From Micromonospora rifamycinica (GTDB lineage Bacteria > Actinomycetota > Actinomycetes > Mycobacteriales > Micromonosporaceae), in assembly GCF_900090265.1 (NCBI RefSeq), contig NZ_LT607752.1:1922001-1986000 (forward strand): 64,000 nt of DNA, written 5' to 3'. The notes below the pieces were generated by a model that had not been told where the DNA came from, searched no databases, and worked only from the letters and a program-made list of their open reading frames with translations. The position numbers and the translations under genes were made by a program. Positions 64,000 through 64,000 of the stretch are shown here, piece after piece. The number at the start of each line of letters is the position of its first letter. The stretch's first letter is position 1.

Positions 64000-64000
64000 C

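Noticed and set aside
1..64000. Insertion sequences, tRNA genes, phage attachment sites, replication origins
   Set aside because: I looked for transposase motifs, tRNA-like cloverleaf ends and integrase genes and found none that I could support.

Overview
The window is very GC-rich, with strong G/C bias at third codon positions, GTG and TTG starts, GGAGG-type ribosome sites and 4-base start/stop overlaps. It carries large modular NRPS and PKS genes, a LAL-type LuxR regulator and DUF4291 and DUF427 proteins. Together this points to a filamentous actinomycete, probably Micromonosporaceae; the family is a guess from general style, not from a marker gene.

Region 1 (left edge to about 42 kb) is one NRPS gene cluster, cut at its left end. 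Its core is a leftward operon (26199 to 11463): an NRPS with a starter carrier domain and two cyclization modules (T-Cy-A-T-Cy-A-T), a second NRPS (docking-Cy-A-MT-T-degenerate TE), a saccharopine-dehydrogenase-like protein, a thiazolinyl imine reductase and a type II thioesterase. Two of the three A domains read as cysteine-specific. This is the pyochelin/yersiniabactin/coelibactin logic for thiazoline and N-methylthiazolidine rings, but with three rings possible. A separate rightward A-T-TE protein lies at the left edge. Around the core sit two cytochromes P450, a two-subunit acyl-CoA dehydrogenase, two more flavoproteins of acyl-CoA dehydrogenase fold, a fatty-acyl-AMP ligase, a free acyl carrier protein, two free-standing condensation domains, a diiron protein, an SsuD/SsuE-like monooxygenase and FMN reductase pair, three methyltransferases, two VOC-fold proteins, a phosphopantetheinyl transferase, an aldehyde dehydrogenase, a 14-helix MFS exporter and one small HTH protein. 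No salicylate synthase or iron transporter is visible, so this is not a plain pyochelin cluster. The likely product is an acyl chain attached to several sulfur heterocycles, oxidised and methylated. I do not recognise the compound.

Region 2 (about 42 to 48 kb) is a mixed stretch of ordinary genes: a DUF427 protein, an alpha/beta hydrolase, a hypothetical protein, two broken genes meeting tail to tail (DUF4291 and a P-loop kinase), a small cysteine-rich secreted protein with an apparent CTG start, a BluB-like 5,6-dimethylbenzimidazole synthase under a cobalamin riboswitch, a MerR regulator with its short-chain dehydrogenase target, and a RibD-C/DHFR-like reductase.

Region 3 (about 48 kb to the right edge) is the downstream end of a type I PKS cluster on the minus strand. 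A multimodular PKS runs off the right edge (KR-ACP | KS-AT-DH-KR-ACP), followed by a single-module PKS (KS-AT-DH-KR-ACP), a SAM methyltransferase, a 938-residue LuxR regulator and an O-methyltransferase. Both complete modules have malonyl-type AT, intact DH and B-type KR, so they should add conjugated double bonds. An 0.8 kb block inside one KS-AT has sharply different codon use, a likely gene-conversion scar.
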